Below, piece after piece: positions 1-7,400 of a DNA stretch of 13,402 nt. The translations under genes were made by a program, and so were the position numbers. The notes under the pieces were generated by a model. The model had not been told where the DNA came from and did no database searches. It worked only from the letters and a program-made list of their open reading frames with translations. Position 1 is the stretch's first letter. Every line of letters begins with the position of its first letter. The DNA comes from an uncultured Alistipes sp. (lineage in GTDB: Bacteria > Bacteroidota > Bacteroidia > Bacteroidales > Rikenellaceae). The DNA lies in contig USBO01000043.1 in assembly GCA_900552955.1 (NCBI GenBank), positions 1-13,402 of the forward strand. The letters run 5' to 3'.

Positions 1-507
1 CAGCTCCTCGCCGATGAGCGGCGACGTGGGCTCCAGCTTGAAGACCGACAGCGAGAGCCGCCCGCCCGAGAAATCGACGTATTCGGTCGTCGAGGTGTGG
101 CCCAGCAGGTTGACCACCTCCGCCGCCGCGACCTTCTCGGGGTAGAAGAGGTAGTCGATCCCCATCTCGATGAAAATCTCCTTGTTGTTGGGTTCGAGAT
201 ACTCGTTGTTGTCGATACGGGCGATGGTCTTGCGCGCACCGAGCTGTTTGGCGAGCACCGCCGCCACGATGTTGTCGTTCTCGGTGTGGTTCACCGCGAT
301 GAAGAGGTCGCACTTGCGCGTCGACGCCTTGCGCAGCGCCTCGAACGTCGTCGAGTCGCCCTCGACGGTGATGATGTCGGCCAGCGTCCCTACCTCCTCG
401 AGCGCCTTGGCATCGCGGTCGATGACCGTGATGTCGTGGCCGTTGCCGCTCAGCATCGTTGCCAGGTGGCTGCCCATCTCTCCGGCTCCTGCTATGACGA
501 TTTTCAT
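1..507 (-). CDS. trkA: Trk system potassium uptake protein TrkA, N-terminal part (cut by window edge)
   Basis: Peripheral membrane NAD(H)-binding regulator of Trk/Ktr-type potassium channels, acting on the cytoplasmic face. The visible 169 residues start MKIVIAGAGEMGSHLA, a Rossmann GxGxxG nucleotide loop at residues 7-12, followed by an acidic end to strand two (VIDRD), as in TrkA-N (RCK) domains. Further matches to the family are the conserved stretch around 'AVNHTENDNIVAA' and 'ARIDNNEY', and the beginning of a TrkA-C-like segment near residues 150-169. The family is usually about 450 residues with two N/C repeats, so more than half lies outside the window. The start is the ATG at 507, about 115 bases below a good promoter. 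The partner channel gene trkH is probably nearby but is not visible. Identification is confident at family level. Confidence 0.93.
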   Translation of the reverse strand, partial: MKIVIAGAGEMGSHLATMLSGNGHDITVIDRDAKALEEVGTLADIITVEGDSTTFEALRKASTRKCDLFIAVNHTENDNIVAAVLAKQLGARKTIARIDNNEYLEPNNKEIFIEMGIDYLFYPEKVAAAEVVNLLGHTSTTEYVDFSGGRLSLSVFKLEPTSPLIGEEL

Positions 508-614
508 ATCTGCTCTGCTCTTTGCGCATTCCGGCACAGGTCTTCGCCGGCATCCGGCTCTTGTCCGCAGGGATCGTGCCGCAAGCGGCCGTCACCGGCA
601 ATCGGGGCGCGGGT

Positions 615-645
615 TTTGCATTTTGCAGACAAATGTATAAATTTG
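615..645 (+). promoter_or_regulatory. Promoter of the 85-residue membrane protein gene
   Basis: TTTG at 615-618, a 19-base spacer, then TAAATTTG at 638-645, a full match to the Bacteroidetes promoter pattern. The predicted start is near 650-652, leaving a leader of about 80 bases before the ATG at 735. Its -7 box directly abuts the trkA -7 box on the other strand. Confidence 0.6.
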
Positions 646-661
646 TTGCGGAAAGCACAAA
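630..661 (-). promoter_or_regulatory. Promoter of trkA (Bacteroidetes type)
   Basis: On the minus strand a TTTG (complement of 658-661) is followed after 20 bases by TACATTTG (complement of 630-637), matching the Bacteroidetes primary sigma pattern TTTG / TAnnTTTG. Transcription should start near 623-626. It overlaps the plus-strand promoter at 615-645 almost completely. Confidence 0.7.
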
Positions 662-734
662 TTTTCCGCTCCTTTTTCCGTTATGAAGCACCGCTTCAGA
701 TCGGAATCGGGAATCTTTTAAGATTTAAATCGTT

Positions 735-992
735 ATGCCGAACTGGATCATCGTCATTCTGTGCGCCGTCGGCGCCGTCGCACTCTTCGTCGCGGGCATG
801 TCGCTCACGCTTATGATCAAAGGCCATCCGATCGATTCGGAGATCTCGACCAACAAAGAGATGCGCCGCCGCGGCATCAAGTGCGCCGTGCAGGAGTCGC
901 GCGAGGAGATGCAGAGGGTCGACTGCACCGACACGTCGGACCTCTGCTCGGGCAATTGTGCCGGCTGCGACGTGGAGCACGGCAACGACTGA
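735..992 (+). CDS. Small membrane-anchored cysteine-rich protein, unknown function
   Basis: 85 residues. Residues 4-28 form one hydrophobic N-terminal membrane segment (WIIVILCAVGAVALFVAG), followed by a cytoplasmic or periplasmic tail rich in charge and cysteine. Tail cysteines are at 50, 64, 71, 75 and 78, the last four spaced C-x6-C-x3-C-x2-C, which could bind a metal or an iron-sulfur cluster. The segment 'NKEMRRRGIKCAVQESREE' resembles, from memory, small conserved Bacteroidetes membrane proteins of unknown role. One TM helix plus a Cys cluster also recalls NqrM (DUF539), the iron-delivery factor of Na+-NQR, but the Cys spacing does not clearly match and no nqr gene is near. Supported as a real gene by its own promoter and by filling the gap between trkA and rpmA. 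Function not assigned. Confidence 0.75.
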   Translation: MPNWIIVILCAVGAVALFVAGMSLTLMIKGHPIDSEISTNKEMRRRGIKCAVQESREEMQRVDCTDTSDLCSGNCAGCDVEHGND

Positions 993-1074
993 CCTGCCCG
1001 CGTCGTGCGACGGATTCCCGACTCCGCCGCCACGACCTCCGCAGCGACAGCTCCCCCTCCCGACAGCACGCAAC

Positions 1075-1108
1075 GAAAAATCCGGCCGCCCTTTCGGGAG
1101 ACCGGATT
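1075..1108 (-). terminator. Rho-independent terminator after rpmA
   Basis: Read on the minus strand, AATCCGG (1108-1102) pairs with CCGGATT (1085-1079), with an inner CCC-GAAA-GGG hairpin, and is followed by a T run (complement of aaaaa at 1076-1080). It lies about 20 bases past the rpmA stop. Confidence 0.85.
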
Positions 1109-1128
1109 CCGTATCGTCTGCTTCCGGC

Positions 1129-1389
1129 TTATTCGGCCAGAGGCGTCACGCTCACATAGGATTTGCCTTCGCGCTTCTTGCAGAACGAAACCGTTCCGTC
1201 GACGAGCGCAAAGAGGGTGTGGTCCTTGCCGATACCCACGTTTTCACCCGGGTTGTGCACCGTACCCCGCTGGCGAACGATGATGTTGCCTGCCTTAGCG
1301 AACTGACCACCGAAAAGCTTCACTCCGAGTCGTTTGCTCTCCGACTCACGGCCGTTCTTCGAACTACCTACACCTTTTTTGTGTGCCAT
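1129..1389 (-). CDS. rpmA: 50S ribosomal protein L27
   Basis: 86 residues, the normal length for bL27, which sits at the peptidyl-transferase centre of the large subunit. The N-terminus MAHKKGVGSSKNGRES and the core 'RLGVKLFGGQFAKAGNIIVRQRG' with 'HPG/NPGENVGIGKDHTLFAL' are the family hallmark. The N-terminal start is direct (no cleavable Firmicutes-type extension). It lies 19 bases downstream of rplU in the standard bacterial rplU-rpmA operon and is followed by a terminator, so the operon has only these two genes here. Confidence 0.98.
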   Translation of the reverse strand: MAHKKGVGSSKNGRESESKRLGVKLFGGQFAKAGNIIVRQRGTVHNPGENVGIGKDHTLFALVDGTVSFCKKREGKSYVSVTPLAE

Positions 1390-1408
1390 GTTTCTCTAAT
1401 TTTTAAGG

Positions 1409-1720
1409 TTATGCGACAATTTCTTCAACCAGAACCTGGGTCAAACACTGACGGTGACCGTTCTGCTTCTGATAACCCGTTCTGCGCTTCTTCTTGAAGA
1501 CGAGGACTTTGTCGTCCTTCAGATGCTTCAGAATCTTGCACTTCACCGAGGCGCCTTCTACTACAGGTGCGCCCACTTTGACCTGACCGTCGTTGTCTGC
1601 AAGCAGGATTTTGTCGAAGCTCACCGACGAGTCTACCTCGCCCGAAAGACGGTGAACATAGAGCTTCCGACCTTTTTCAGCCTTAAACTGCTGACCTGCA
1701 ATCTCTACTATTACGTACAT
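1409..1720 (-). CDS. rplU: 50S ribosomal protein L21
   Basis: 103 residues from the ATG at 1720 (MYVIVEIAGQQFKAEKGR...), the canonical length of bL21. A TTG three codons upstream (1729) could also be read, but the ATG gives the family N-terminus. Features seen: 'VEIAGQQFKAEKG' at the start, the 'VGAPVVEGASVKCKIL' middle, and the C-terminal 'VFKKKRRTGYQKQNGHRQ' 23S rRNA-binding stretch. bL21 binds domain VI of 23S rRNA during large-subunit assembly. It is first in a two-gene operon with rpmA and has a promoter 30-70 bases upstream. Confidence 0.97.
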   Translation of the reverse strand: MYVIVEIAGQQFKAEKGRKLYVHRLSGEVDSSVSFDKILLADNDGQVKVGAPVVEGASVKCKILKHLKDDKVLVFKKKRRTGYQKQNGHRQCLTQVLVEEIVA

Positions 1721-1758
1721 TTGCGTCAATTATGTTTTCAAACATAAATTTCAGTCCG

Positions 1759-1789
1759 CAAATATACGCAATATTTCGGAATATCCAAT
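1759..1789 (-). promoter_or_regulatory. Promoter of rplU-rpmA
   Basis: On the minus strand ATTG (complement of 1786-1789), a 19-base spacer and TATATTTG (complement of 1759-1766) match the Bacteroidetes pattern. The start is expected near 1752, giving a leader of about 30 bases. That leader contains the inverted repeat ATGTTT-ga-AAACAT (1732-1745), directly ahead of the rplU start. Confidence 0.7.
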
Positions 1790-1895
1790 TCCCATCTCCC
1801 TATTTTTACGGACGCATATCGGAAATTTATCGCCGTCAGCGGTCTGTTTTGGCATATTTTTAGGAGGCTAACCGCACCATACGCCCCCCACGGCG

Positions 1896-1939
1896 GCCGG
1901 TTCGGGGCCTCCCCGATCTGCGGAGAGGCAATAACCGGC
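1896..1939. repeat. Interrupted stem-loop in the rplU/cysQ spacer
   Basis: GCCGGTT (1896-1902) pairs with AACCGGC (1933-1939). Inside it, after a small internal loop, GCCTC (1907-1911) pairs with GAGGC (1925-1929). There is no T run on either side, and it lies outside both predicted transcripts. The rest of 1790-1981 shows no gene. Confidence 0.4.
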
Positions 1940-1981
1940 ATGTTTTGACGTTTTATGTATACGCAATATCGAAAATATTGT

Positions 1982-1989
1982 TATCTTTA
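1982..1989 (+). promoter_or_regulatory. Probable -7 box of cysQ
   Basis: TATCTTTA is one base off TAnnTTTG and sits just before cysQ. No convincing TTTG lies 19-21 bases upstream. Transcription would start near 1995-1997, almost at the first ATG (1998). Confidence 0.4.
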
Positions 1990-1997
1990 GCAGACCA

Positions 1998-2870
1998 ATG
2001 AGCATCAACACGACCGAAACCATGCTAAGCGAAGAGATCAAACGCTTTCTACTGCCCAATACCTTCAACGCCGCGGTGCGCGCCGGAGCCGCCGTCATGC
2101 AGATCTACGACCACCGCGACGACTACGACCTTTCGAACTACGACGGCGACTTCCGTTCCGTGACGGCCGCCGACCGCGCGGCCCACGAAGCCATCAAACG
2201 CACGCTGGGACAGACGCGCATCCCGATTCTGAGCGAGGACGGACGCGAAATGCACTACGAGGAGCGCTGCAACTGGGAGCTCTTCTGGCTGGTCGACCCG
2301 CTCGACGGCACGCGCGAATTCATCAACGGCAACAACGAGTTCACCGTCAACATCGCCCTCATGGAGAACAACGTCTGTGCGGCGGCCGTGATCTACGTGC
2401 CCTACCTGCAGCGCATCTACTTCGCCGACCGCGGCGCAGGCTCCTTCGTGCGCGAGGGCATCGCCCCCCGCTCCGACGCAGCCTACACCTTCGAACAAAT
2501 CCGCGAAGGCGCCCGCCGCCTGCCGCTGGTCGCCGGAATGCGCACGCACCCCGTCATCGCCATCTCCCGCTCGCACAACACCCCCGAGACCTACGCCCAT
2601 ATCGACCGTCTGCGCAGCAGCTTCCCCGACGCCGAGGTGATCGAACAGGGCAGCTCCTACAAATTCTGCCTGCTGGCCGAGGGACGCGTCGACTACTACG
2701 TCCGCACGACCCACACCTACGAATGGGACACGGCCGCCGGCGAACTCATCCTCTCCGAAGCGGGCGGGCGGCTCGAAGCGCTCCCCGACGGCGCCCCGTT
2801 CCGCTACAACAAGCGCGACCTGCAGAATCCGTGGTTCGTCTGCCGCGCCTGCAACTGCGCCATCCGCTGA
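1998..2870 (+). CDS. cysQ: 3'(2'),5'-bisphosphate nucleotidase CysQ (inositol monophosphatase family)
   Basis: 290 residues from the ATG at 1998. Family function: hydrolyses 3'-phosphoadenosine 5'-phosphate (PAP) to AMP, removing the by-product of sulfate activation and phosphopantetheine transfer, in the cytoplasm. Seen in sequence: metal-binding Glu80 in 'ILSEDG', the signature 'WLVDPLDGTREFI' with Asp100 and Asp103, and the second signature 'YEWDTAAGELILSEAGG' with Asp244. The substrate-proximal 'GSSYKFCLLAEGRVDYYVR' is typical of CysQ rather than inositol phosphatases. It is slightly longer than usual (about 250-275), partly from an insert around residues 155-175. A second ATG at 2022 (MLSEEIKRF) fits the promoter position better and may be the true start. 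Single-gene unit ending at a strong terminator. No sulfate-assimilation genes are adjacent. Confidence 0.93.
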   Translation: MSINTTETMLSEEIKRFLLPNTFNAAVRAGAAVMQIYDHRDDYDLSNYDGDFRSVTAADRAAHEAIKRTLGQTRIPILSEDGREMHYEERCNWELFWLVDPLDGTREFINGNNEFTVNIALMENNVCAAAVIYVPYLQRIYFADRGAGSFVREGIAPRSDAAYTFEQIREGARRLPLVAGMRTHPVIAISRSHNTPETYAHIDRLRSSFPDAEVIEQGSSYKFCLLAEGRVDYYVRTTHTYEWDTAAGELILSEAGGRLEALPDGAPFRYNKRDLQNPWFVCRACNCAIR

Positions 2871-2891
2871 GTGGCGATGCACGCCTTACCG

Positions 2892-2924
2892 AAGGGATCG
2901 GAAGCTTCCGATCCCTTTCGTTTT
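2892..2924 (+). terminator. Rho-independent terminator after cysQ
   Basis: AAGGGATCGGAAG (2892-2904) directly abuts its reverse complement (2905-2917), giving a perfect 26-base palindrome with no spare loop. It is followed by TTCGTTTT. It lies 22 bases past the cysQ stop. Confidence 0.9.
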
Positions 2925-2967
2925 GACCGGCGCAAAGGGAGAGGCGGCAACAAAAAATCACGAAAGT

Positions 2968-2998
2968 TTTGATTTTCGCCGCTCTTTTCCTACTTTTG
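2968..2998 (+). promoter_or_regulatory. Promoter of the S1/P1 nuclease gene
   Basis: TTTG at 2968-2971, a 19-base spacer and TACTTTTG at 2991-2998 match the Bacteroidetes consensus. The start is expected near 3004, giving a leader of about 34 bases to the ATG at 3038. Reading frames beginning upstream of this promoter are therefore not used. Confidence 0.75.
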
Positions 2999-3037
2999 TT
3001 GAGACAATGGACTACTAACCACAAACTCTTTGATTTC

Positions 3038-3808
3038 ATGAAAAAAAGTCTGCTTCTCGTCGGCGCCGCCCTCGTGCTGCTCTCGAACAACGCCTTCGGC
3101 TGGGGCCGCATGGGCCACGACGCCATCGCCTACATCGCCGAGTGCCATCTCACGCCCAAAGCGAAGAAAACCGTCGAAAAGTACCTCGGCCACTCGATCG
3201 TCTACTACTCCACATGGATGGACGAATGGCGCGCCGAACCCGGTTACGCACACACCAGCGTCTGGCACACGGCCCCGGTGGACGACAAACTCCAATACAC
3301 CCCGGGCCCCAAAGGCGACGTGGTCTTCGCACTCGAAGACGCCATCGCCAAGTTGCAGGACTACAAGCAGCAGGACGACTCGACGGTGGTCATGAGCCTG
3401 CGCTGCATCATCCACTTCGTGGGCGACCTGCACTGCCCGGGCCATGTGAAATATGCCGGTCATAAGGGCTACAACGTCACGCTCAACGGCGAGAAGTGCA
3501 GCTACCACAGCGTGTGGGACGAAGGAATCCTCGCCCGCTCGCACCGCTGGGGCTACCTCGAATTCGCCCATCAGTTGGATCGCTGCACCCGCAAGGAGAT
3601 CGCAGCCATGACCGCCGGCACGCCGCGCGACTGGTTCCACGAGAACGCCCGCAACAGCCGTCACATCTACGAACTGATCGGCCCGGGCCAGCAGCTCGAC
3701 AAGAACGAAACGAAAGCCTTCGTCAACCGCACGCACGAGATGACCGAGCGCCAGATTCAGCGCGCAGGCTATCGTCTGGCCAAGGTGCTCAACGAACTCT
3801 TCGGATAG
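3038..3808 (+). CDS. Secreted S1/P1-type zinc nuclease
   Basis: 256 residues. A signal peptide (residues 1-21, MKKSLLLVGAALVLLSNNAFG) is cut before Trp22. In S1/P1 nucleases the mature N-terminal Trp is itself a zinc ligand, so the cleavage site fits. All nine expected zinc ligands can be assigned by pattern: Trp22 and His27 (WGRMGH), Asp62 (TWMDEW), His77 (VWHTAP), His126/Asp130/His136 (HFVGDLHCPGH) and His157/Asp161 (YHSVWD). The family cleaves single-stranded DNA or RNA and removes 3'-phosphates from nucleotides. Export implies a role in periplasmic or extracellular nucleic-acid scavenging. The length matches the family (about 260-290). The ATG at 3038 is chosen over an upstream in-frame TTG because it gives a clean signal peptide and lies after the promoter. 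Exact substrate is unknown; related zinc-dependent phospholipase C enzymes share the fold. Confidence 0.9.
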   Translation: MKKSLLLVGAALVLLSNNAFGWGRMGHDAIAYIAECHLTPKAKKTVEKYLGHSIVYYSTWMDEWRAEPGYAHTSVWHTAPVDDKLQYTPGPKGDVVFALEDAIAKLQDYKQQDDSTVVMSLRCIIHFVGDLHCPGHVKYAGHKGYNVTLNGEKCSYHSVWDEGILARSHRWGYLEFAHQLDRCTRKEIAAMTAGTPRDWFHENARNSRHIYELIGPGQQLDKNETKAFVNRTHEMTERQIQRAGYRLAKVLNELFG

Positions 3809-3824
3809 GAGGTTCGGTCGACGC

Positions 3825-3860
3825 GAAAAAGGCGATCCTGCATGCAGGATCGCCTTTTTC
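3825..3860. terminator. Bidirectional terminator, 36-base perfect palindrome
   Basis: The 18 bases at 3825-3842 are exactly the reverse complement of 3843-3860. The arms are GGCGATCCTGCA flanked by A5 on one side and T5 on the other, so each strand reads as a stem followed by a T run. It serves both the plus-strand nuclease gene and the convergent minus-strand lipoprotein gene. Confidence 0.93.
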
Positions 3861-3876
3861 ACACCGTGTCGTCCGG

Positions 3877-4359
3877 TTATTCCGCCGCCGGAGCCGCTGC
3901 GGGCCCGGTCGCAGGGGAGCTCTCGTCGGCAGCAGGCTGCAACTGAGCCTTCGCACCCTTGAACACGAGCACTTTGCGCCCGTCGTCGAAGAGTGTCAGC
4001 ACGTCGCCGTCGATGCGGAATTTGTCGGCCTCCTCGAGCAGCTTGGCAAAGCGGCTCTCGAGATCCATGTTCGGACATGCCATCATCGTGCTGGCCAACT
4101 GGTCGATATCGAGTTCATCCTTGCCTTCGCGTTCGTAAGAGCCGAACAGACGATTGCAGGCACCCACGCCGTAGACCATCATACGCGTGGGATCGAGCGT
4201 GAAGTTGAACGTATCCTCTTCGGCATCGAACGCCGGATCGGCCTTGCCGTCCATCTCCGTGAGTTTCCACTGCGTACCTTCGAGCGGCAGATTCATCTTC
4301 GAATCCCCGCAGGCCGCCAGCACCGACAATGCGGCAGCCGCAACTAAAATTCGTTTCAT
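3877..4359 (-). CDS. META (HslJ-like) domain lipoprotein
   Basis: 160 residues. The N-terminus MKRILVAAAALSVLAAC has a positively charged start, a hydrophobic run and a lipobox with Cys17, so it should be a lipoprotein. The residues after Cys (GDSKMNLP) lack an acidic cluster, suggesting a periplasm-facing location. Residues 26-136 match a META domain: 'LEGTQWKLTEMDGK', 'GVGACNRLFGSYE' and 'STMMACPNMDLESRF...LLEEADKFRIDGDVLTLFDDG'. The tail (140-160) is Ala/Pro-rich low complexity. E. coli HslJ, of the same family, is linked to heat shock and novobiocin resistance; the role here is not known. It lies downstream of nifJ on the same strand but after nifJ's terminator, so it probably has its own promoter, which I could not locate. 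The open frame continues upstream through nifJ only as a high-GC shadow. Confidence 0.85.
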   Translation of the reverse strand: MKRILVAAAALSVLAACGDSKMNLPLEGTQWKLTEMDGKADPAFDAEEDTFNFTLDPTRMMVYGVGACNRLFGSYEREGKDELDIDQLASTMMACPNMDLESRFAKLLEEADKFRIDGDVLTLFDDGRKVLVFKGAKAQLQPAADESSPATGPAAAPAAE

Positions 4360-4380
4360 CTTTCCAACTGTTATAGAATT

Positions 4381-4397
4381 CGATCGGTTCCCGATCG
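4381..4397. repeat. Small perfect hairpin upstream of the META lipoprotein
   Basis: CGATCGG (4381-4387), loop TTC, then CCGATCG (4391-4397). It lies 22 bases upstream of the minus-strand lipoprotein start, so it may be in its leader or be an operator. Function unknown. Confidence 0.4.
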
Positions 4398-4403
4398 TCG
4401 TTT

Positions 4404-4446
4404 CAATAAAAATGCCGGAAGAAGGCAAATCCTGCATCCTTCCGGC
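4404..4446 (-). terminator. Rho-independent terminator after nifJ
   Basis: On the minus strand GCCGGAAG (complement of 4446-4439) pairs with CTTCCGGC (complement of 4421-4414) across a 17-base loop and is followed by ATTTTTATT. It is placed 18 bases past the nifJ stop. Confidence 0.8.
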
Positions 4447-4463
4447 AAATTCGTCACACGGGA

Positions 4464-7400
4464 CTAATATTCCATCTTCGAGAGCCGCTGATATCCAGCG
4501 TAACGCCACTTGGCATTCTCCTCGGCAGCGCCGAACAACTCCTCGGCCTCCGCGGGGAAGGTCTTCAGCAGCGAGGTGTAGCGCACCTCCTTCATCAGGA
4601 ACTCGCGGAACTTCGACCAGTCGGGCTCCTTCGAATCGAGCACGAAGGGGTTCTTGCCCTGCTCGGCCAGCTCGGGATTGTAGTGCCACAGGTGCCAGTA
4701 GCCGCAGGCCACAGCCTCCTTGCCGACGGTCTGCGTGCGCGTCATGCCGCCCTTGATGCCGTGATTGATACACGGTGCATAGGCGATCACGAGCGACGGG
4801 CCGGGATAGGCCTCGGCCTCCTTGAGCACGTTGAAGAGCTGCATCTGCGAGGCGCCGATCGACACCTGCGCCACATAGACGTAGCCGTAGGTCATGGCCA
4901 TCGCACCGATGTCCTTCTTGCGGATGCGCTTGCCGCTCGACGCGAACTTCGCCACGGCGCCCACCGGCGTCGACTTCGACGACTGACCGCCCGTATTGGA
5001 GTAGACCTCCGTGTCGACGATCAGGATGTTGACGTCCATGCCCGACGCCAGCACGTGATCCACGCCGCCGTAACCGATATCGTAGCCCCAGCCGTCGCCG
5101 CCGATGATCCACTGCGACTTCTTGACCAGCAGGTCTTTCATCGCAAGAATCTCCTTGCAAGTGTCGCAGCCGCAAGCCTCCATCATCGGCACCAGACGGG
5201 CCGACACCTCGGCCGAACGCGACGACGAGCCGCGCGCGGCGATCCACTCCTGCATCGTGCCCTTCAACGCGTCGGAGCACTGCGGGCATTCGGCGATCGC
5301 ACGCTCCATGAGGTGCTGGATCTTGTCGCGCTGCTTCTCCACGCCCACGTGCATGCCCAGACCGAACTCGGCATTGTCCTCGAAGAGCGAGTTGGCCCAG
5401 GCCGGACCCTGTCCCTGCGCATTGGTGCAGTAAGGGGTCGAGGGGGCCGAACCCGAGTAGATCGACGTACAGCCCGTGGCGTTGGCCACCATCATCTTGT
5501 CGCCGAAGAGCTGCGTGATGGCCTTGATGTAGGGCGTCTCGCCGCAACCGGCGCAGGCACCCGAGAACTCGAAGAGCGGCTGCGTGAACTGGAGGTTCTT
5601 GACCGACTTGGTCTTGTCGACCGCATCGCCCTTGTAACCCACCTTCTCGTTGCAGTACTCCCAGTTCCGCTGCTCGCCGAGCTGCGTTTCGAGAGGTTTC
5701 ATCACCAGCGCCTTCTGCTTGGCGGGGCAGACGTCGACGCAGTTGTTGCAACCCGTGCAGTCGAGCGGCGAAACCTGAATGCGGAACTTGTACTCCTTCG
5801 TCTCGCCCAAGCCCTGCTTCCATGCCGTGCCCGATGCGGCAGCCTCCTCCTCGGTGGCGAGGAACGGCCGGATCACGGCGTGCGGGCAGACATAGGCGCA
5901 CTGGTTGCACTGGATGCAGTTCTCGATCTGCCACTCGGGGACGTTCACGGCGATGCCGCGCTTCTCCCACGCCGCCGTGCCGTTGTCCCACGTGCCGTCC
6001 TCACGGCCGTTGAAGGCCGAGACGGGCAGCAGATCGCCCTTGAGGGCGTTGATCGGATCGACGATGTCGCGCACGAAAGCGGGACGTCTCTCGTCCACGT
6101 CGTGCGACGTCTCCTTCACCTCGATCTCAGCCCACTCGGCGGGCACCTCCACCTTCTCGACCAGCTTGCCGCCGGCATCGACGGCCGCATAGTTCATGTT
6201 GACGATATCCTCGCCCTTCTTGCCGTAGGTCTTTGCGATGGCCTTCTTCATCTCCTCGACGGCCTTGTCGAAGGGAATCACGTCGGCGATGCGGAAGAAT
6301 GCCGACTGCATGATGGTGTTCGTACGCGAACCCAGCCCCAGTTCGGCGGCGATCTTCGTGGCGTTGATGATATAGAAATTGATCCGGTTCTTGGCCAGAT
6401 AGACTTTCATGTGGTCGGGCAGCGTGCGGCAGGTCGTCGCAGCGTCGTGCACCGAGTTGAGCAGGAACGAACCGCCCTGCTTGAGTCCCTTGAGCACGTC
6501 GTACTTGTCGACGTACGAGGGCACGTGGCACGCCACGAAGTCGGGCGTCGTGACCAGATAGGGCGACGTGATGGGCAGATCGCCGAACCGGAGGTGTGAC
6601 GAGGTGTAACCGCCCGACTTTTTCGAGTCGTAGGAGAAGTAGGCCTGACAATATTTGTCGGTCGTGCCGCCGATGATTTTGATCGAGTTCTTGTTGGCGC
6701 CCACCGTGCCGTCGGCGCCCAGACCGAAGAACAACGCCTCGAACGTACCGGCCTTGGCCATCGAAATCTCCTCGCCCACGGGCAGCGAACGCATCGTCAC
6801 GTCGTCGACGATGCCCACCGTGAACTGATTCCGCGGCTGGGCGGCCTTCAGATTCTCGAATACGGCCAGCATTTGCGCCGGCGTGGTGTCCTTCGACGAG
6901 AGGCCGTAGCGGCCGCCGATGATGAGCGGCTTGCGCTCGGCGGGAATCTCGTTGCACGCGGCGAAAGCCTCCACCACGTCCAGATAGAGCGGATCGCCGT
7001 TGGCACCCGGCTCCTTCGTGCGATCCAGCACGCAGATGCGCTTCACGGTCTCGGGCAGCACGGCACCGAGGTACTTCACCGAGAAGGGACGGTAGAGGTG
7101 TACGGTCACCACGCCCACCTTCTCGCCGCGGGCGTTCAGGTAGTCGACCGTCTCCTTGAGCGTCTCGGTCACCGAACCCATCGCCACGACGATGTTCTCG
7201 GCATCCTCCGCACCGTAGTAGACGAAAGGTTTGTATTCGCGGCCCGTGATCTCCGAAATCTCGCGCATCGCCTCGGCCACCATGTCGGGCACGGCGTCGT
7301 AGAACTTGTTCGAAGCCTCGCGCGTCTGGAAATAGATGTCGGGATTCTGCGCCGTACCGCGCGTGACGGGGTGCTCGGGATTGAGCGCACGGGCGCGGAA

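Noticed and set aside
1738..1941. 67-residue minus-strand frame upstream of rplU
   Set aside because: It runs through the rplU promoter and the spacer hairpin and has no protein-like pattern.
2969..3037. Upstream in-frame start for the S1/P1 nuclease
   Set aside because: It would begin inside the promoter and bury the signal peptide; the ATG at 3038 fits both.
2990..4078. 362-residue minus-strand frame opposite the nuclease gene
   Set aside because: Shadow of the nuclease; it crosses the bidirectional terminator at 3825-3860.
4360..5991. Upstream in-frame extension of the META lipoprotein (704-residue frame)
   Set aside because: The extension is a shifted reading of nifJ; the lipoprotein signal peptide begins cleanly at 4359 and a terminator lies between the genes.
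4683..6599. Long open frame (638 residues) on the plus strand, antisense to nifJ
   Set aside because: Its Arg/His/Leu/Asp-rich composition is the typical reverse reading of GC-rich codons; nifJ on the other strand has intact motifs throughout. The same holds for 6873-8033.
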